The notes: generated from the letters alone by a model not told the origin. A DNA stretch of 64,000 nucleotides from Sphaerulina vaccinii (GCA_022570795.1 JAKUDP010000028.1:620001-684000); one strand, 5' to 3'. Shown: positions 48,069 through 59,497, counted from the first letter of the stretch. Made by a program: numbers and translations.

Positions 48069-49680
48069 AAATATAATATTATAACTATTAGCTACTTTAG
48101 TAGCTATAGTTATAGTTTTAACTACTTTATAGTTAAATATATACTTCTTGGTCTAGTCTAAGAGCTTTAAGTCTATTTTATTAAAAGTAATTTTAGTATT
48201 CGAGTTATTATAGTAAGTAATCTATTTAAAAATATTAGAAATTACTAGCTTATTTATAGAATTATAATTAAAAAAGGCTTTAAAAAATATTATTTTAATA
48301 GCTTTATACTAGATATTATTAAAAATATAAGTTACTTCTTATACTATAGCGACCTATCTATAACTACCTATCTATAACTAAATAGCTAGAATATATTACT
48401 TAAGTATACTATTAGCTTTTTTAATAAGCTTTTATAATTCTAAGTAGTATAGAGCTCTATATATAATATAATAGCTCTAGGTCTTTATAAGTACTTCTAT
48501 AGTACTTTTAAACTTATATCTATTATCTATTTACTATAGAGAAGTATAGCTAATAAAGTTCTCGAAGTTATAGATATAGAAAGTAATTTTATTAGCTTCT
48601 TTCGAGGTAAAAATATAGATATAAGCGAATTTTGTTTTTTAGTTCTTAATATATAGTAGATAGAAGTATAGGCTATCTAGGCTATCTAAAAAGTTAATAA
48701 AAATTATATTAAATATATAAAAATATAGTTCTAGTATCTAGATATTATAGAAGTATATCTCTAGTTATTAGTAGCTTTAATTTAAGTAGGTTATAAATAT
48801 AATAGAAGCTAAGAAGTATTTCTATATTTTTCTTTATAATATTATAAAAGTTTTTATTAACTAATATCTATACTAGGCCTTATTATATATATATAAGAAT
48901 ATAATATTTAAGTACTAGAATGTCGAAGATCTTATACTTCTATATAACCTTATACTACTTACTATTAGCTTTAATTAAGTATATATACCTAGCATTCTAG
49001 TTGTAGTAGAAATATTACTTTATCTAGTTATATTTATTATATTCTACTTTCGAAAGCTAACTACTACTATTAACTAAGAGCTTTAGAGTCTACTTATCTA
49101 CTATAATCTACTTAAGTAGTCGATTCTAGCACTTTTATATTATATACTACTTTATAGAGGCCTAGGTCTTAGCTAGATACTAGTCGAATATTCCTTATAA
49201 TAGTAGTAGAAATAGGTTAATAGAGGGTATCTAGCTATCTTAGAGAGCTAGAATTAATATAGGAGCTAGTTAAGGTAATAATAGAAGTAGTCTAATAGGT
49301 ATATTATAATTATAATAAAGATTATTATATTATTTAGTAAAAGAGAGTTTTAGAAAAGTATAAAGTAAAAAAATATAGTTAGAACTACTAAAAATAGGTA
49401 TAGCCGAAGTTTACTACTAGAGGCTATAGAATAATAAAATAATAATAAACCGATAATATCTTAGAGTCAATTAAAGTATATATACTATATATAAGAGATT
49501 ATAAGAAAGTCTAAAAATATAGAAATATTAGTTATAACTCGACTATATATCTTAGTATTTCGAGTCGTGCAGGGTTTAAGATTCGCGCAAATAAGGCCAA
49601 AGTAGTATATTTCTACGCAATTCGAACTATTACTACTACTATAACTTAGAATACAACTTAGAATATCTTATAAAAAGCCT
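48069..49680 (-). mobile_element. outer-element coding remnant, part 1
   Basis: A minus-strand degenerate frame, best preserved at about 48710-48500, reads FINFLDSLDSLYFYLLYIKN followed by KTKFAYIYIFTSKEANKITF. Its stops are mostly TAG and TAA, which could have been CAG, CAA or TGG. The hydrophobic/charged pattern could fit a DNA-transposon transposase core (for example Mutator- or hAT-like), but I cannot name the family. It is bounded on the right by the subterminal palindromes of the block. Confidence 0.45.
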
Positions 49681-49700
49681 CTTATATAATAAAATAGTAG

Positions 49701-49752
49701 CTGTTTTATCAAACAGTTAAGTCTTATAAATTAAGGCTTATTTGATCAAATA
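49701..49752. repeat. right subterminal palindromes
   Basis: CTGTTTTATCAAACAG (49701-49716), an inverted repeat with a 6-bp stem, is followed by a perfect 14-bp palindrome TATTTGATCAAATA (49739-49752). Related motifs lie at the left end of the block (26671-26705). Confidence 0.65.
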
Positions 49753-49780
49753 CAACGCATTTTTTATTAGATAGGGGATA

Positions 49781-49799
49781 TTACGAACAGCCGGCAACA
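49781..49799 (-). repeat. right inverted repeat of the AT-rich block
   Basis: TTACGAACAGCCGGCAACA is the inverted partner of 26646-26664 (15/19). Base composition returns to normal immediately after it. Confidence 0.6.
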
Positions 49800-50123
49800 G
49801 GTGCTCCACATGGAAATTTCCTGGGATTGGCTTTCCATAAGCTGAACATCACCTTCTCGTTCATCACATCTACCTCACACAACATCTTCCGCCACGCAGA
49901 CACAGCAGGCGACATGTGTAACTAGCAATTGCTCTGTGTATGATAATAATCTCAATCATAAGTGCTAATATGCCGCAGAACATGACCATCGATACATAAT
50001 TTGCGTCAGCAGTACCAAGCAACAACACTACGAGTTGTTTCTGCTTCGCATAGAATAACTGAGCGCCCAGACAGCGAATGAAGCCCGCCCAACCTGGTCA
50101 ATTAAGCTTAGAGATCGGGTCCA
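49800..50123. promoter_or_regulatory. promoter region of the family-X polymerase gene
   Basis: A 324-bp stretch of normal composition between the AT-rich block and the polymerase start codon. The block therefore ends only about 320 bp from a conserved gene. Confidence 0.5.
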
Positions 50124-52304
50124 ATGGTGAACGAGCTTCTTGAGAAGAAGAAGAAGCGTGCCTTCGATGCACTCGACGCACTGGAGCAAAGCAGTGATGA
50201 CGAACCCGATTTGGGCAGGAAAGCTTCTGAAGATGCACTCAAACAGGCGGCCATAAGGCAACAACAGAAACAGCAACAAGCCACTCCAATAATGGCACAG
50301 AAGCTAGCTCGCACAGTGTCGGACGACATCTCTGCACTCTCTGAACGCAGTCGTGCTGACTTCAACCCACCGCCACATTCCACGAATCCCTCCAAAGGCA
50401 AGGAACGAGCAAACAATCCTCCATCGTCTACTGATCCGCATAACACGAAAGGCATGCCGAAACCGCTGCTAAGGAAGACAGTAAGCGATATCATCACTCT
50501 GCCCTCGAATCTTTCAATGCCTGTGAAGGTCACTGGCAAGCGGAAACGTGAGCCTGCAACTAGGCTTGTGCCCGATGCCCTTCGTGTCTTTCGAGATCTT
50601 CACATGTACTTCTTCCCGAACAACGACTCAGCTCCTGCTCGCAAGATGAGAATTGCCAAAGCCTGCGAGTATGGCGCCACGTGGCACAAGGAATGGGATG
50701 CGCAAGTTACGCATGTGATAATGGACAAGTCAATGAGCTTCGAGCAGTTGATGGAATGGCTCAAGCTTGAAAAGCTACCTGACCATATTATTGTGGTCAA
50801 CGAGAACTACCTGGCGGAGTGTATACCTTACGGCGTGCTTCTTGATCCCTCAGTGTCCAGATTTGCGGTAAAGGGCCTTGCACTCTCTAGAGCGGACTCG
50901 ACGGAGTCTGACACATCCCTCAAGCTGAAAGCTACGAAAACAGCCCAGGTTTATCAGACGCCCCCGAAGGAACAGGCGCCGGACATTCCAGTCTCGGCAG
51001 TTGTCACTGACAAAGATCTTGCTGGTGAGCCCGCGCAAGACACGTCAGGCGTCGATCAGAGCTTGCCAACAGTCGAATCAGATGGCAGCAAGGAATTGGA
51101 CGAAGCCATTCAGAGAGCAAAGGCTTTGCAAGACATTCACATTGACGAGGACGGAGACAGCGATGAAGCCTCAGACAACAATTCATCAGGCAATCATTCA
51201 GGTGATGAGGAGAAAAGGGCAGGTCTGAAATTACTTGCGAAGCGCAAAGGCAAGGTTGCCAAAGCGCAAGACAAGTGGCAATGTATGCAAAAGAACACAG
51301 GAGACAGCTCACAACGAAACCCCAACGCTAGCACGATCGACATATTACAGCAGATGGCAGACTACTATGGTCAAACTGGCGACGAGTGGCGTATTCGGGC
51401 CTATCGAAAAGCAATCGCCACTCTGCGCAATCATACCATGAAGGTCAGCACCAAGGTGGAAGCTGGAGCACTGCCTAACATTGGGCCTCGCCTAGCAGAA
51501 AATATCGAGGAGATTGTTTTCACTCGTGGATTGCGAAGATTAGACAACGCCAAGGCAGAGCCTACAGACCAAGTGTTACAGACGTTCATGGGGGTATATG
51601 GTGCAGGCATCAAGCAGGCGAGCGAGTGGGTGAACGCGGGCTACCGAACACTCGATGAGCTTGTCGAGAAAGCCACTCTAACGCCCAACCAACAGATTGG
51701 AATTGCGCACTACGAGGATTTTGCCACTCGCATACCACGTTCTGAGGTCGAGAAGCACGGCAGTATGGTACGCACTGCTCTACAAAAGCTGGATCCTAGT
51801 TTCGAAGTCATCATCGGCGGCTCATATCGACGTGGCGCGAAAGACAGTGGCGACATTGACTGCATAATCACTCGCCCTGACACTGGCGCTGCTCACCTTC
51901 GAAACACAATACTTGGTCAGCTGGTACCTCAGCTGACGGAGAGTGGCTTCTTAGTCGCCAATCTAGCGATGACCTCGAAAGACGATGGTAGCAAGTGGCA
52001 TGGAGCTTCTTGTCTTCCTGGCTCGAAGATCTGGCGCCGAATGGATCTGCTTCTTGTGCCGTCAGACGAGATGGGCGCCGCTCTAATATACTTCACTGGT
52101 AATGATATCTTCAATCGAAGTTTGAGACTCCTGGCCAGCACGAAAGGCATGAGACTCAACCAGCGAGGACTCTACAAGGATGTGATGCGCGGAAAAAATC
52201 GCGAGAAGCTCTGCGAAGGCACACTGGTAGAAGGTAAGGACGAGAAGAAGATCTTCGAGGCACTCAACGTACCTTGGCGACCACCTGAGCATCGCATCTG
52301 CTAG
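50124..52304 (+). CDS. POL4: family-X DNA polymerase (Pol lambda / Pol4 type)
   Basis: A nuclear repair polymerase for gap filling in end joining and base excision repair. Single exon, 726 residues, ATG at 50124. A BRCT domain lies at about 148-250 (VFRDLHMYFFPN...VNENYLAECIPYG). An acidic linker leads to the catalytic core from about 403: an 8-kDa-like domain (ILQQMADYYGQTGDEWRIRA), helix-hairpin-helix motifs (LPNIGPRLAENIEEIV; GVYGAGIKQASEWV), then the nucleotidyl-transferase palm with GGSYRRG (565-571) and catalytic aspartates D577 and D579 in GDIDCIIT and D641 in RRMDLLLVP. FTGNDIFNRSLR matches the family FTGS..FNR motif. BRCT plus complete catalytic triad indicates an active Pol lambda/Pol4 homologue. 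Confidence 0.94.
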   Translation: MVNELLEKKKKRAFDALDALEQSSDDEPDLGRKASEDALKQAAIRQQQKQQQATPIMAQKLARTVSDDISALSERSRADFNPPPHSTNPSKGKERANNPPSSTDPHNTKGMPKPLLRKTVSDIITLPSNLSMPVKVTGKRKREPATRLVPDALRVFRDLHMYFFPNNDSAPARKMRIAKACEYGATWHKEWDAQVTHVIMDKSMSFEQLMEWLKLEKLPDHIIVVNENYLAECIPYGVLLDPSVSRFAVKGLALSRADSTESDTSLKLKATKTAQVYQTPPKEQAPDIPVSAVVTDKDLAGEPAQDTSGVDQSLPTVESDGSKELDEAIQRAKALQDIHIDEDGDSDEASDNNSSGNHSGDEEKRAGLKLLAKRKGKVAKAQDKWQCMQKNTGDSSQRNPNASTIDILQQMADYYGQTGDEWRIRAYRKAIATLRNHTMKVSTKVEAGALPNIGPRLAENIEEIVFTRGLRRLDNAKAEPTDQVLQTFMGVYGAGIKQASEWVNAGYRTLDELVEKATLTPNQQIGIAHYEDFATRIPRSEVEKHGSMVRTALQKLDPSFEVIIGGSYRRGAKDSGDIDCIITRPDTGAAHLRNTILGQLVPQLTESGFLVANLAMTSKDDGSKWHGASCLPGSKIWRRMDLLLVPSDEMGAALIYFTGNDIFNRSLRLLASTKGMRLNQRGLYKDVMRGKNREKLCEGTLVEGKDEKKIFEALNVPWRPPEHRIC

Positions 52305-52514
52305 ATAGCTGGCGCCAGCATTGATTAGTTGGACACGTCAAGTAGCAACCCGAGCATGCCACAGGAGTCGAGCCGACTGTATTCGGTCAATATATACACT
52401 AAAAAAGCGAAAGCGCCATGCTGGGTATCATATTGCGTGCCGTGCCATGCTTTTTCAAATCCAACAGTAACAAAGTCTTCCATGCTCGATGCTATGCTCA
52501 CGACTCTCGCGCTG

Positions 52515-54387
52515 TCATCTATGCTGATCACTCATTCTCAACCGTTCCGCCTCCACATGGGGAGGCACATACAATCCTTGCTCCACAGCTGATAGGATCT
52601 GCAAAGTTCTCAGGATGGCCTCTCGTCGCTCATCATGAATCGCAGGTACCTCATCTTCGAGTGCTCGTAAGTATTGTCTCGGTAGCGGTGGAGGCGGCGG
52701 TAATGATGGCGAGGAGGGTGGTGGCGAAGTGCGTGGTGTTGACGCCGACGCTCGAACAGAGTACCTAGTTCGTGTTACCACGATTGCTCTTCTTCGAGCT
52801 GGATCTACCAGTACTCGCTTGACTCGCACTTTCCATCTGTCTCTGCTTCTTCGGGGGGCTTGATCGTCTAACGTACCCTTCAGTTGGCGTAGGCTGTCGA
52901 CTGTGAGCTCGTTGTGAATCTCCAGAGCCACTGCCCGCACTTCCTTCAACTGCATTGCTGCCTCTTCGACTGCCACTGGCATTGCTTGCACTGCGCTGTC
53001 GTTGACGGGCTTGCTCCTCGGCGACTTCGACAAGCTTACGCTTGCTGGCCTTGTCTGACGCTGCTGATGTGACTGATGAGGCCCGGCCAGGACGACTGCG
53101 ACTACTCAATCTCGAGATTGGTGGACTAAAAGCACCAACTGTGGAGTCCTGCGCTTTCTCTAAGCCCTCGATGTCAACTTCTGGCACAGTGGACAGACGC
53201 TCCGGGTTGACCATTGCACGCGAGACTTGCTGCTTGTTCGGTGCTCGTTGCTGAGCCTGCTGCTGTTGTTGCTGCTGAGTTGGCTGTCCACGAGCACTTG
53301 GTGGGCTCACGGCTATTGTTCGATCGATGATTAGAGGAGCCGCCTTCTTGGGCGGTACAGGTGGTGCAGGACTGGTTCGTTGTGAGATAGATGGCTGTGG
53401 TGTTGATTCACTGCTTCCTCGTTTGACCATCCCTCCAAGTGCCTGGACCAATGCTGACGCATCAGCGAATTCATCGTCATCTAGCCCCTCCGATGAGCTG
53501 TATACGTCCTTGATCGTTCTTCGAGCAAGTCTTCGCGAGCGGTCGTGCTCTTTGGCACAGTCCCATAGGAATGCTGCATGCTCCAGTGAAACAGACAGCC
53601 GTAATGCATGCGTCACTGGCAGAAGACTGCTGGATAGCTCTTGTGCTATCTCGAAGTACTCCTTCGCCATTGGTACGAAGTTCAAGGGAGGTAGGAGAAA
53701 TGCGACTGCCGATTGTGCTGCCGGTATATCGATCTTTGGCAAGCCAGGCGGCCTGGACGGTGTGCGACGAGCCCCTTCAGCAGGCAGAATCGCCAGTCCA
53801 GGAGGTGGTGTTTGTGTTGCGGTGCCAGAATACGGGTTCGTCACGAAGGAAGCATCGGACTGCAGTGATGGGATTGGATCGCGAAGTGGCGCTTTGCCCG
53901 CTCGTCGCCTGGTTGTCCCATCTTTCACCGCGGCCTTAGGTGGCGAGCCCCCAGGACCGCCCATATGTTTTGGGCTATTCGTGGTCGATGGTGGGCTCGC
54001 TGAAGCTCCTGACCGACCACTGAGCTGACCGACAGGCGGGTGGTTGTGGAAGAGGCAGAAGACGTGGTAGAGCGACGCTCGCAGCTTTGCCGCCATGACA
54101 CGACACTCCGGTCCATGCTGGCCATCCTGACAGTAGGGTAATATGTAAACTTCCGTAATGGACAGTCCTTCTCTAGCAAGCCAAATGATGTGGTGGTACA
54201 GCTGGAGGGATGGAGTATCTCTGGTAAGGTCAAGTTTCCGAAGTTTTCGTGCTCTGTAGAGCTTGCGGGAGAGCAAGATTGAGAGACCTAGGACCTGGTA
54301 TAGCGATGCAGAAAGTAGTGGATTCGCAGCCTCTGTCAGCTTAGCGAGTCGACCTAAGATCTTCTCTTCTATTTGAGATACGGCCAT
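52515..54387 (-). CDS. possible 14-3-3-like fungal protein with a disordered tail
   Basis: ATG at 54387. Residues 1-125 (ILGRLAKLTEAANPLLSASL, REGLSITEVYILPYC, MAAKLRASLYHVFCLFHNHP) and about 220-310 (YFEIAQELSSSLLPVTHALR) are helical. They resemble fungal proteins that I tentatively recall as 14-3-3-like; the assignment is weak. The rest is Pro/Ser/Gln-rich and basic. Two C-termini are possible: an unspliced frame ending at TAG 52765 (540 aa), or removal of a 112-bp intron (52876-52765, strong donor GTACGT, acceptor CTAG), which continues for 83 codons to TGA at 52515 (586 aa), ending with the conserved-looking YLRALEDEVPAIHDERRE. I favour the spliced form because the downstream frame is open and protein-like. 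Confidence 0.7.
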
Positions 54388-57300
54388 CGACGAGTGTTAC
54401 CAGCGCATACCAGACCAAGGAAGATCGTCGAAGGCACACGACGTCTGTTCCCGCTCGATCGCCGACCTCGATTGCTTGCTTGCCTGCCTCTGCTAAAGAT
54501 GTGTCAAGATATTTGATCTGGTCGAATGGTTTCTGAGGAGTGACAACGCAGCACGAATGTGTATAACAGTTAACAGCATGCCTTTAGGGCGGCTTCGCAC
54601 CTTGACAGCAAACACTGTGCTACCAATCGTCCGAACCTTTCCCAATTGGGCTGTACAGCAGACCAGCCAGCTGCAGCGCTTATGACTGGAGACAACGTGA
54701 TGAGTGTCGCAACGTGTAGCAGTGTCGTCGCAGGGACCAGATGGGGCACCGCGTAAGGCCAGTCGGTGACGCAAAGAGGTCGCTGCGATGTCGATTGGAT
54801 CGTCCTGTGATTATGCTCGGCCAATGGCAGTACTGAGCGTCGAAGCGGAAGTGAAGGAGAACAACAGATGGCAGACAGGATGGCCGTGTCGTGTCCTCGC
54901 CTGGACCGGCCGGGCTATGACAGCACCTAAAATGCCATCAGTCGCTCTGTCCACCATGAAAATATGGAGGTGAGGGATCAATCCCACCTATGCAGCGCAC
55001 AAATAGACAGGCTTCGAGTCTAGACACACGATGAAGTCTCATTCGCCGATATATGGTAAAGCACGAGCCAAGGAGAGACTGTGATTGGTAGTGGAAGAGC
55101 TGTCAGAGCACACCAGACGCCAGACGTCACTCGTAGAGACCGTGGGTTGTCGTATATGGTATGCGCGAGGAGGCTGGTTTCCTCCACTCCTTCTGGCGCT
55201 CCTGTGAGCCTCGTAGGAGGCGAATGAGTGTCGATGCAGGCCTGTTCCTCTTCTTGTTCTTCTTCTCTCCTCGCTGGCAGGTGGTCGTCAGCAGGCGGCG
55301 CGATGGCGAGTGGCGAGGCCGTGAGAAGGCGCAAAGACAGGCAGACTGCCTCTCTGCGAAGATTGCGAGAAGCACGAAAATCACAAGTCGCCCGCTGCTG
55401 CTGCTCGCTGCCGGCAGACTGCCTTGACCTTGTTCACTGCAGAAGAGTGGGCCAATCTGGCTACCAGATACGTGGCACCGCTGGGAGCTAACATCGTCCC
55501 ATGCACGACGCCGCGCCGATTGCCATCATTGCAGGTACAGCACGCAAGTAGCCGAGTCGGACGGCGACGCTTGTTGAACGGGCCCGTCTGCCAGTTTGCA
55601 GGACATTCTACCTGTCGAGGTTTCCAGAGATGCGCTGGCATTTCGCTAGCGTGAAGTCTTTCTATTCTCCGAGGCCGACACCACCAAACATAACACATAA
55701 CACCGATTGCAGTACTGTACAATCCAACCACCACCCGAACACCACCATCATCACTTCATACCGTCCCGTGCCGCGTGCTGTCTGCTGTCTGCTGTTGTGT
55801 TCGGCACGAGGTGCGCGGTTGTCGCACGACCTCGCTGCATGCACTTGTACACTTGCGGTATTGTGTGCCCACAAGGAATCCCAGTCGGCTCACCGCGGTC
55901 ACCGCGGTCACCGCGGTCTCTTCAGCAGCAGACAGCGGCATTCGGCCGTCTTCAGGTTGTGATGCATCGACACGAACATTATTCACTCGGACACGACCTG
56001 GTCATACACCGCATTGGTTTGGCATGGCTGATATTTCATGCAGATATGGCGTTGCGCCAAGCCGTCCTCAAGAGAGCGAACTCGACCGCAAACGAACAAT
56101 CTCCACCAGCCTTCACGCGAGCATGGGCGCCATGACGGATACAAGCTCTTTTAGCAATAGCCCGGTTACGTGCTAAAAACGTTCGTCTTCCCGACATGCA
56201 TCAACTCCGCAGCAGAGTGAGAATGGCGGTGTACACAAACCATTCCTCGAATATCATTGGCCACTGTTGAAGCTAAGCTCGGTATCGGCTTACAGAGAAC
56301 TGCTGAGAGAACTGCTCATTATTAGCTATGAAGCAAGTTCCCTTTGGGTACACATCGCTGTACCAGCGGACTCGAGGTACTGCTGTTGCTTCAGCTTTGC
56401 ATCATCAGAACCTTTGATTGGGGGCTGCTATCAACACTGAAGTGCACATCATGTGCAACATTCGAGGCCTTGCGACCTCAAGTGTGTTCACCTCAGTCAG
56501 ATGCTCAAGGCGTCGCGTCGCTCTGTGTGAGTGATTCGCTATGATGAGCATACTACTATCTTCGCTAGACTGGGACTCTGATACATTGCTGGACCTACTT
56601 GCTACACCCTGTGCAGCCTGATATCTCTAGAAGGATACTTCTCTCAATATGTGCTGGCTATGAGTGATGAGCTTATGGGCATCGAGTGTTGCCTCGCTGC
56701 TCCAAATAGCTGGGAGAAATTGTCATTACCTGCACTGAACAGGTTCACTGATGGCGAAAGCAGTAGCAATGGACTTGAGGGAATCCAGTGACACTTTTCG
56801 TGAACAGCTGATTTGAGTGCAGGTTTCATGATTCCATCACTGGCCGTACCACAACCGACTGAAGTCCACTTAGAGCCTCAGGCAGCAGCCCGCGACTCCC
56901 ACCGCCGGTGCCATCATCAAGAACATTTGTCACAGTGATGGCTCAGCAACAGAAGTGCAGCTGGCTCAGCCCTACTGCCCTGAACAGCAGCTATCCGTCA
57001 TTTTAGTTGCGCAGACCGACAGAGCAAAGGATGTCTCGACGTATCAGCGACTGTTCACGTTTGCGGGATCGATGGCTCATCCTTGATCTGCAGGTTCCCG
57101 GGAGTCTCTGCAAGGCCCCGTGCCTGTGATGTTTGCCCGCAGTGCTTCAGCGAGCTCTCACCCCTGGAAGTCCCTAGCAGCTCAGCGTCTGAGGTATCGC
57201 TTCTGCCCATCGGTCCGATCATATGCAAGCATGCCAAGGGTGACACAAGCCATGGTGATTGCGGCGTGCTGCCTATTTGTGGCTGTAGGGCTGAAGTCAT

Positions 57301-57839
57301 AGCCTGTTGGCTTTGTTCGAGGCTTTACAGATCTTGCAATAGTCGTGACAGCCGATGCATGGCGTGGCACAGCACTGCTGTCGAGCCTGTCAACTCAAGG
57401 GTGAAGACAATCAGTACGACGTGGCCAGGATGTTTTACAGTGCATGACAAGAGTTGCCTATGATGAGCCCTACAACGTGTGGATAGAAGAGCCTCTGAGC
57501 AGAAGAATACAAGAGCAGCGAAAGTCCTCTCACAAAACGGATATCAAAAGCACTCACAGAAACATCATCACCAGCACCAGCAGAGTCACTATCACAAGCA
57601 CTCATAGATTCATCACCACAACAGCCAGTCCAGAAGCAAGTCACATCGACTCCAAACCTGATCAGCATCTCCAAGCAGCTCAGCAAGCTTCGGCAGACTC
57701 TCCAGGAGCAGCGTTGTAAGTCGATAGCTGTGCATTACTCTGCCAGTTACAACTTGCTAACAGCAACTGTCAAGACCCCACCGAGCACTTCTCAAGATAC
57801 TCCAAGTCCACTTCTCAAAAGCCCCGCCCACTTGCCACC
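54388..57839. other. 3.45-kb interval with no gene supported
   Basis: Composition is like the gene-rich arms rather than the AT block, and there is no RIP signature. Open frames are short, Cys/Arg-rich or Ser/Thr-rich and unlike proteins, and I found no spliced combination with conserved sequence. It includes promoter sequence for the 14-3-3-like gene (left), a short tandem repeat at 55891-55917, and a CA-rich stretch with a GTAAGT donor at 57716 that may be a 5' UTR intron of the next gene. An unrecognised non-coding RNA cannot be excluded. Confidence 0.5.
55891..55917. repeat. three tandem copies of CACCGCGGT
   Basis: A perfect 9-bp unit repeated three times in otherwise unique sequence. 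Each unit contains the palindrome CCGCGG. Confidence 0.95.
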
Positions 57840-58070
57840 ATGTGCAAGTACTACGCCCACTCCCATCCCTGCGGACACGTCAAGACCGTCTTTGCAGCTT
57901 TCTGTTCACAAGCCGCACTCGTCCAGAAACCATGTGGTAGAGGAGACATCTGGGCAACAGTAAAGATGGAGAAGGAATGCCAGCATTGTTATGAAGACGA
58001 TCCGCCCGCTGTTCCAAGATCGCAGATCGGAGGAGGAGGCAGCACTCGCAAGAAGGTTATTCGTCGTTAG
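57840..58070 (+). CDS. 76-aa six-cysteine conserved-looking protein
   Basis: ATG at 57840 lies in a good context (gccaccATG). The 76-residue product starts MCKYYAHSHPCGHVKTVFAA and has cysteines at 2, 11, 22, 32, 47 and 50 plus His7, His9, His13 and His49. This arrangement suggests metal binding. It ends in a Gly-rich then basic tail (STRKKVIRR). There is no signal peptide, so it should be intracellular. Similar small proteins beginning MCKYY.H...CGH are, as I recall, common in Dothideomycete genomes without assigned function. The gene is convergent with the PhiA-like gene. Confidence 0.75.
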   Translation: MCKYYAHSHPCGHVKTVFAAFCSQAALVQKPCGRGDIWATVKMEKECQHCYEDDPPAVPRSQIGGGGSTRKKVIRR

Positions 58071-58406
58071 TAGAAGATGAGCATGAGAAAGGATGGTTTC
58101 GGTTTCGGGAGCTGCATGTCCTGGAGACACAGGTTCTACTTTTTGTATATAGGTTTTGTTCAATGTTATGCTTGTTTTGCTTGCTGCACTTCCAAAGACA
58201 TGACTTCGTCGAAGCGTCAATAAGAAACAATTCATGTTCAATGAAAGTCCTATCTTCAAATGTAAGTTCTGAGAAACTAACTTGATGTTCCTATAGTACA
58301 ACTACAGTACAGAATGAATGCTGATTCGTCGCTATGCACGCTAGACATTTTGTTCGCTTCAGATGACCGAAGCTATGCAACACCTTCTCACAAGTCACCC
58401 CACACT
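58071..58406. other. intergenic between convergent genes
   Basis: A 336-bp AT-leaning gap with the 3' ends of both neighbours. Nothing else recognised. Confidence 0.45.
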
Positions 58407-59079
58407 CTACTTGGTGTATTGCCAAGCAGGAAGAGTCTCGTTACCGACCTGAGCCACCTTCCAAGTGAAGCCGAGGCATCCCTCGCCAGCGTTGCTTCCA
58501 GCCAGACGAGCCTCACTCCAGATTCCGTAGCCAGATTTGAACTCGTCAATCTCACAAGCGAACCAGTCCTTGCCCTCGAACTGTAGCTTGCCATCGTAGA
58601 CGATCGAGAAACCATCGTAGAGTGCTGGCCCGCTGGTAGCTGCCGAGTGTGCTTGAGTGAACTGTCCAAATGTGAGTGAATGAGCTGGTTGAAGACCCTT
58701 TGACAGGATATCTCACCTTCAATTGACCAGCCAATTGTCCAGTCGCATTGTCACCCTCTGTAACGTAGACTTGCTGGCCGCCTGGGACACCGGTTGACAG
58801 TCCTAGGGTACCGGCACCGTTGAGGTAAGTGAAGATGGTCTGATTGGTGTTGTAGTTGGCTGGGTCGAGGCCTTCGACGCCTTCAGGTGTGTAGGTTGTT
58901 GTGCTCTTGCCAATCACGAATCTGAGACCGTTGGCGTTGATTGGGCTCAGGTGGATTGGGCTGGCAGATCTTAGAGCGAGACCGCCGAAGCGGAGAGGCT
59001 CTGTGGTGCCTGCTTGTCGAGACTCCAATGGTGCAGCGGCAGCTAGGGCTGCGAATGCGACGGCGAGGGTAGAGTACAT
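58407..59079 (-). CDS. PhiA-like secreted cell-wall protein
   Basis: Two exons, 59079-58717 and 58661-58407, encode 205 residues. The 55-bp intron (GTGAGA...GGACAG) removes a frame break so that AGQLK joins FTQAHSAATSG. A signal peptide (MYSTLAVAFAALAAAAP) is followed by a dibasic-free propeptide-like stretch. The mature part carries FGGLALRSASPIHLSPI, then VPGGQQVYV, FTQAHSA and a late Cys pair (WFACEIDE, EGCLGF), the layout of PhiA/IgE-binding-like wall proteins. In Aspergillus, PhiA is needed for phialide and conidium development. The role here is inferred from family. Its promoter lies next to the MITE at 59452. Confidence 0.88.
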
Positions 59080-59451
59080 GTTGATGGTTGTTGTTGTTGT
59101 TTGTTGTCTTGTGGTGTTCTGAGAAAGTCTTTTGTGGTGTTGTGATGGATTGCTGGGTTGGTGAGGCTGAATAGTAAGATGCTTGGAGGATGATACAAGG
59201 ACCTTATATCTGTGAGACTTTCAAGCAAGATGGGATGATCATCGGCGGAACTTGTCACGACATTCTGCTTCTGATGCATACCAAGGACTATGATGTGCTC
59301 CTACAATAGCATAGCCGTCTCAGTGCGTGATCAGAGCGGGCCGTGAACGCGAGTAGTGGCACAGCATACTGAGCTATAGTGCACACAAAGTTCGTACAAT
59401 CCTAGGTATGATGTAAGAAAAGTGGCAATGGTGTGTTTCGGTACAGCATAG
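59080..59451. promoter_or_regulatory. promoter region of the PhiA-like gene
   Basis: 372 bp between the start codon and the MITE, including a TG/GT-rich stretch just upstream of the ATG (5' UTR) and the left copy of the MITE target duplication (ACAGCATAG, 59443-59451). Confidence 0.5.
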
Positions 59452-59497
59452 GCGGGTGACTATTCAGCCATTGCGCGTTGCTATTCAGCCATTGCGC
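59452..59497 (+). repeat. left inverted repeat of the MITE
   Basis: 46 bp beginning GCGGGTGACTATTCAGCC, with an internal tandem duplication of ATTCAGCCATTGCGC. Confidence 0.9.

Noticed and set aside
53327..54028. 233-codon plus-strand open frame
   Set aside because: It is antisense to the 14-3-3-like gene, which has the coherent protein sequence; this frame is Cys/Ser/Arg-rich with no domain.
55891..55917. CRISPR-like or regulatory array from the 9-bp tandem repeat
   Set aside because: Only three head-to-tail units without spacers; a simple tandem repeat in a fungal genome.
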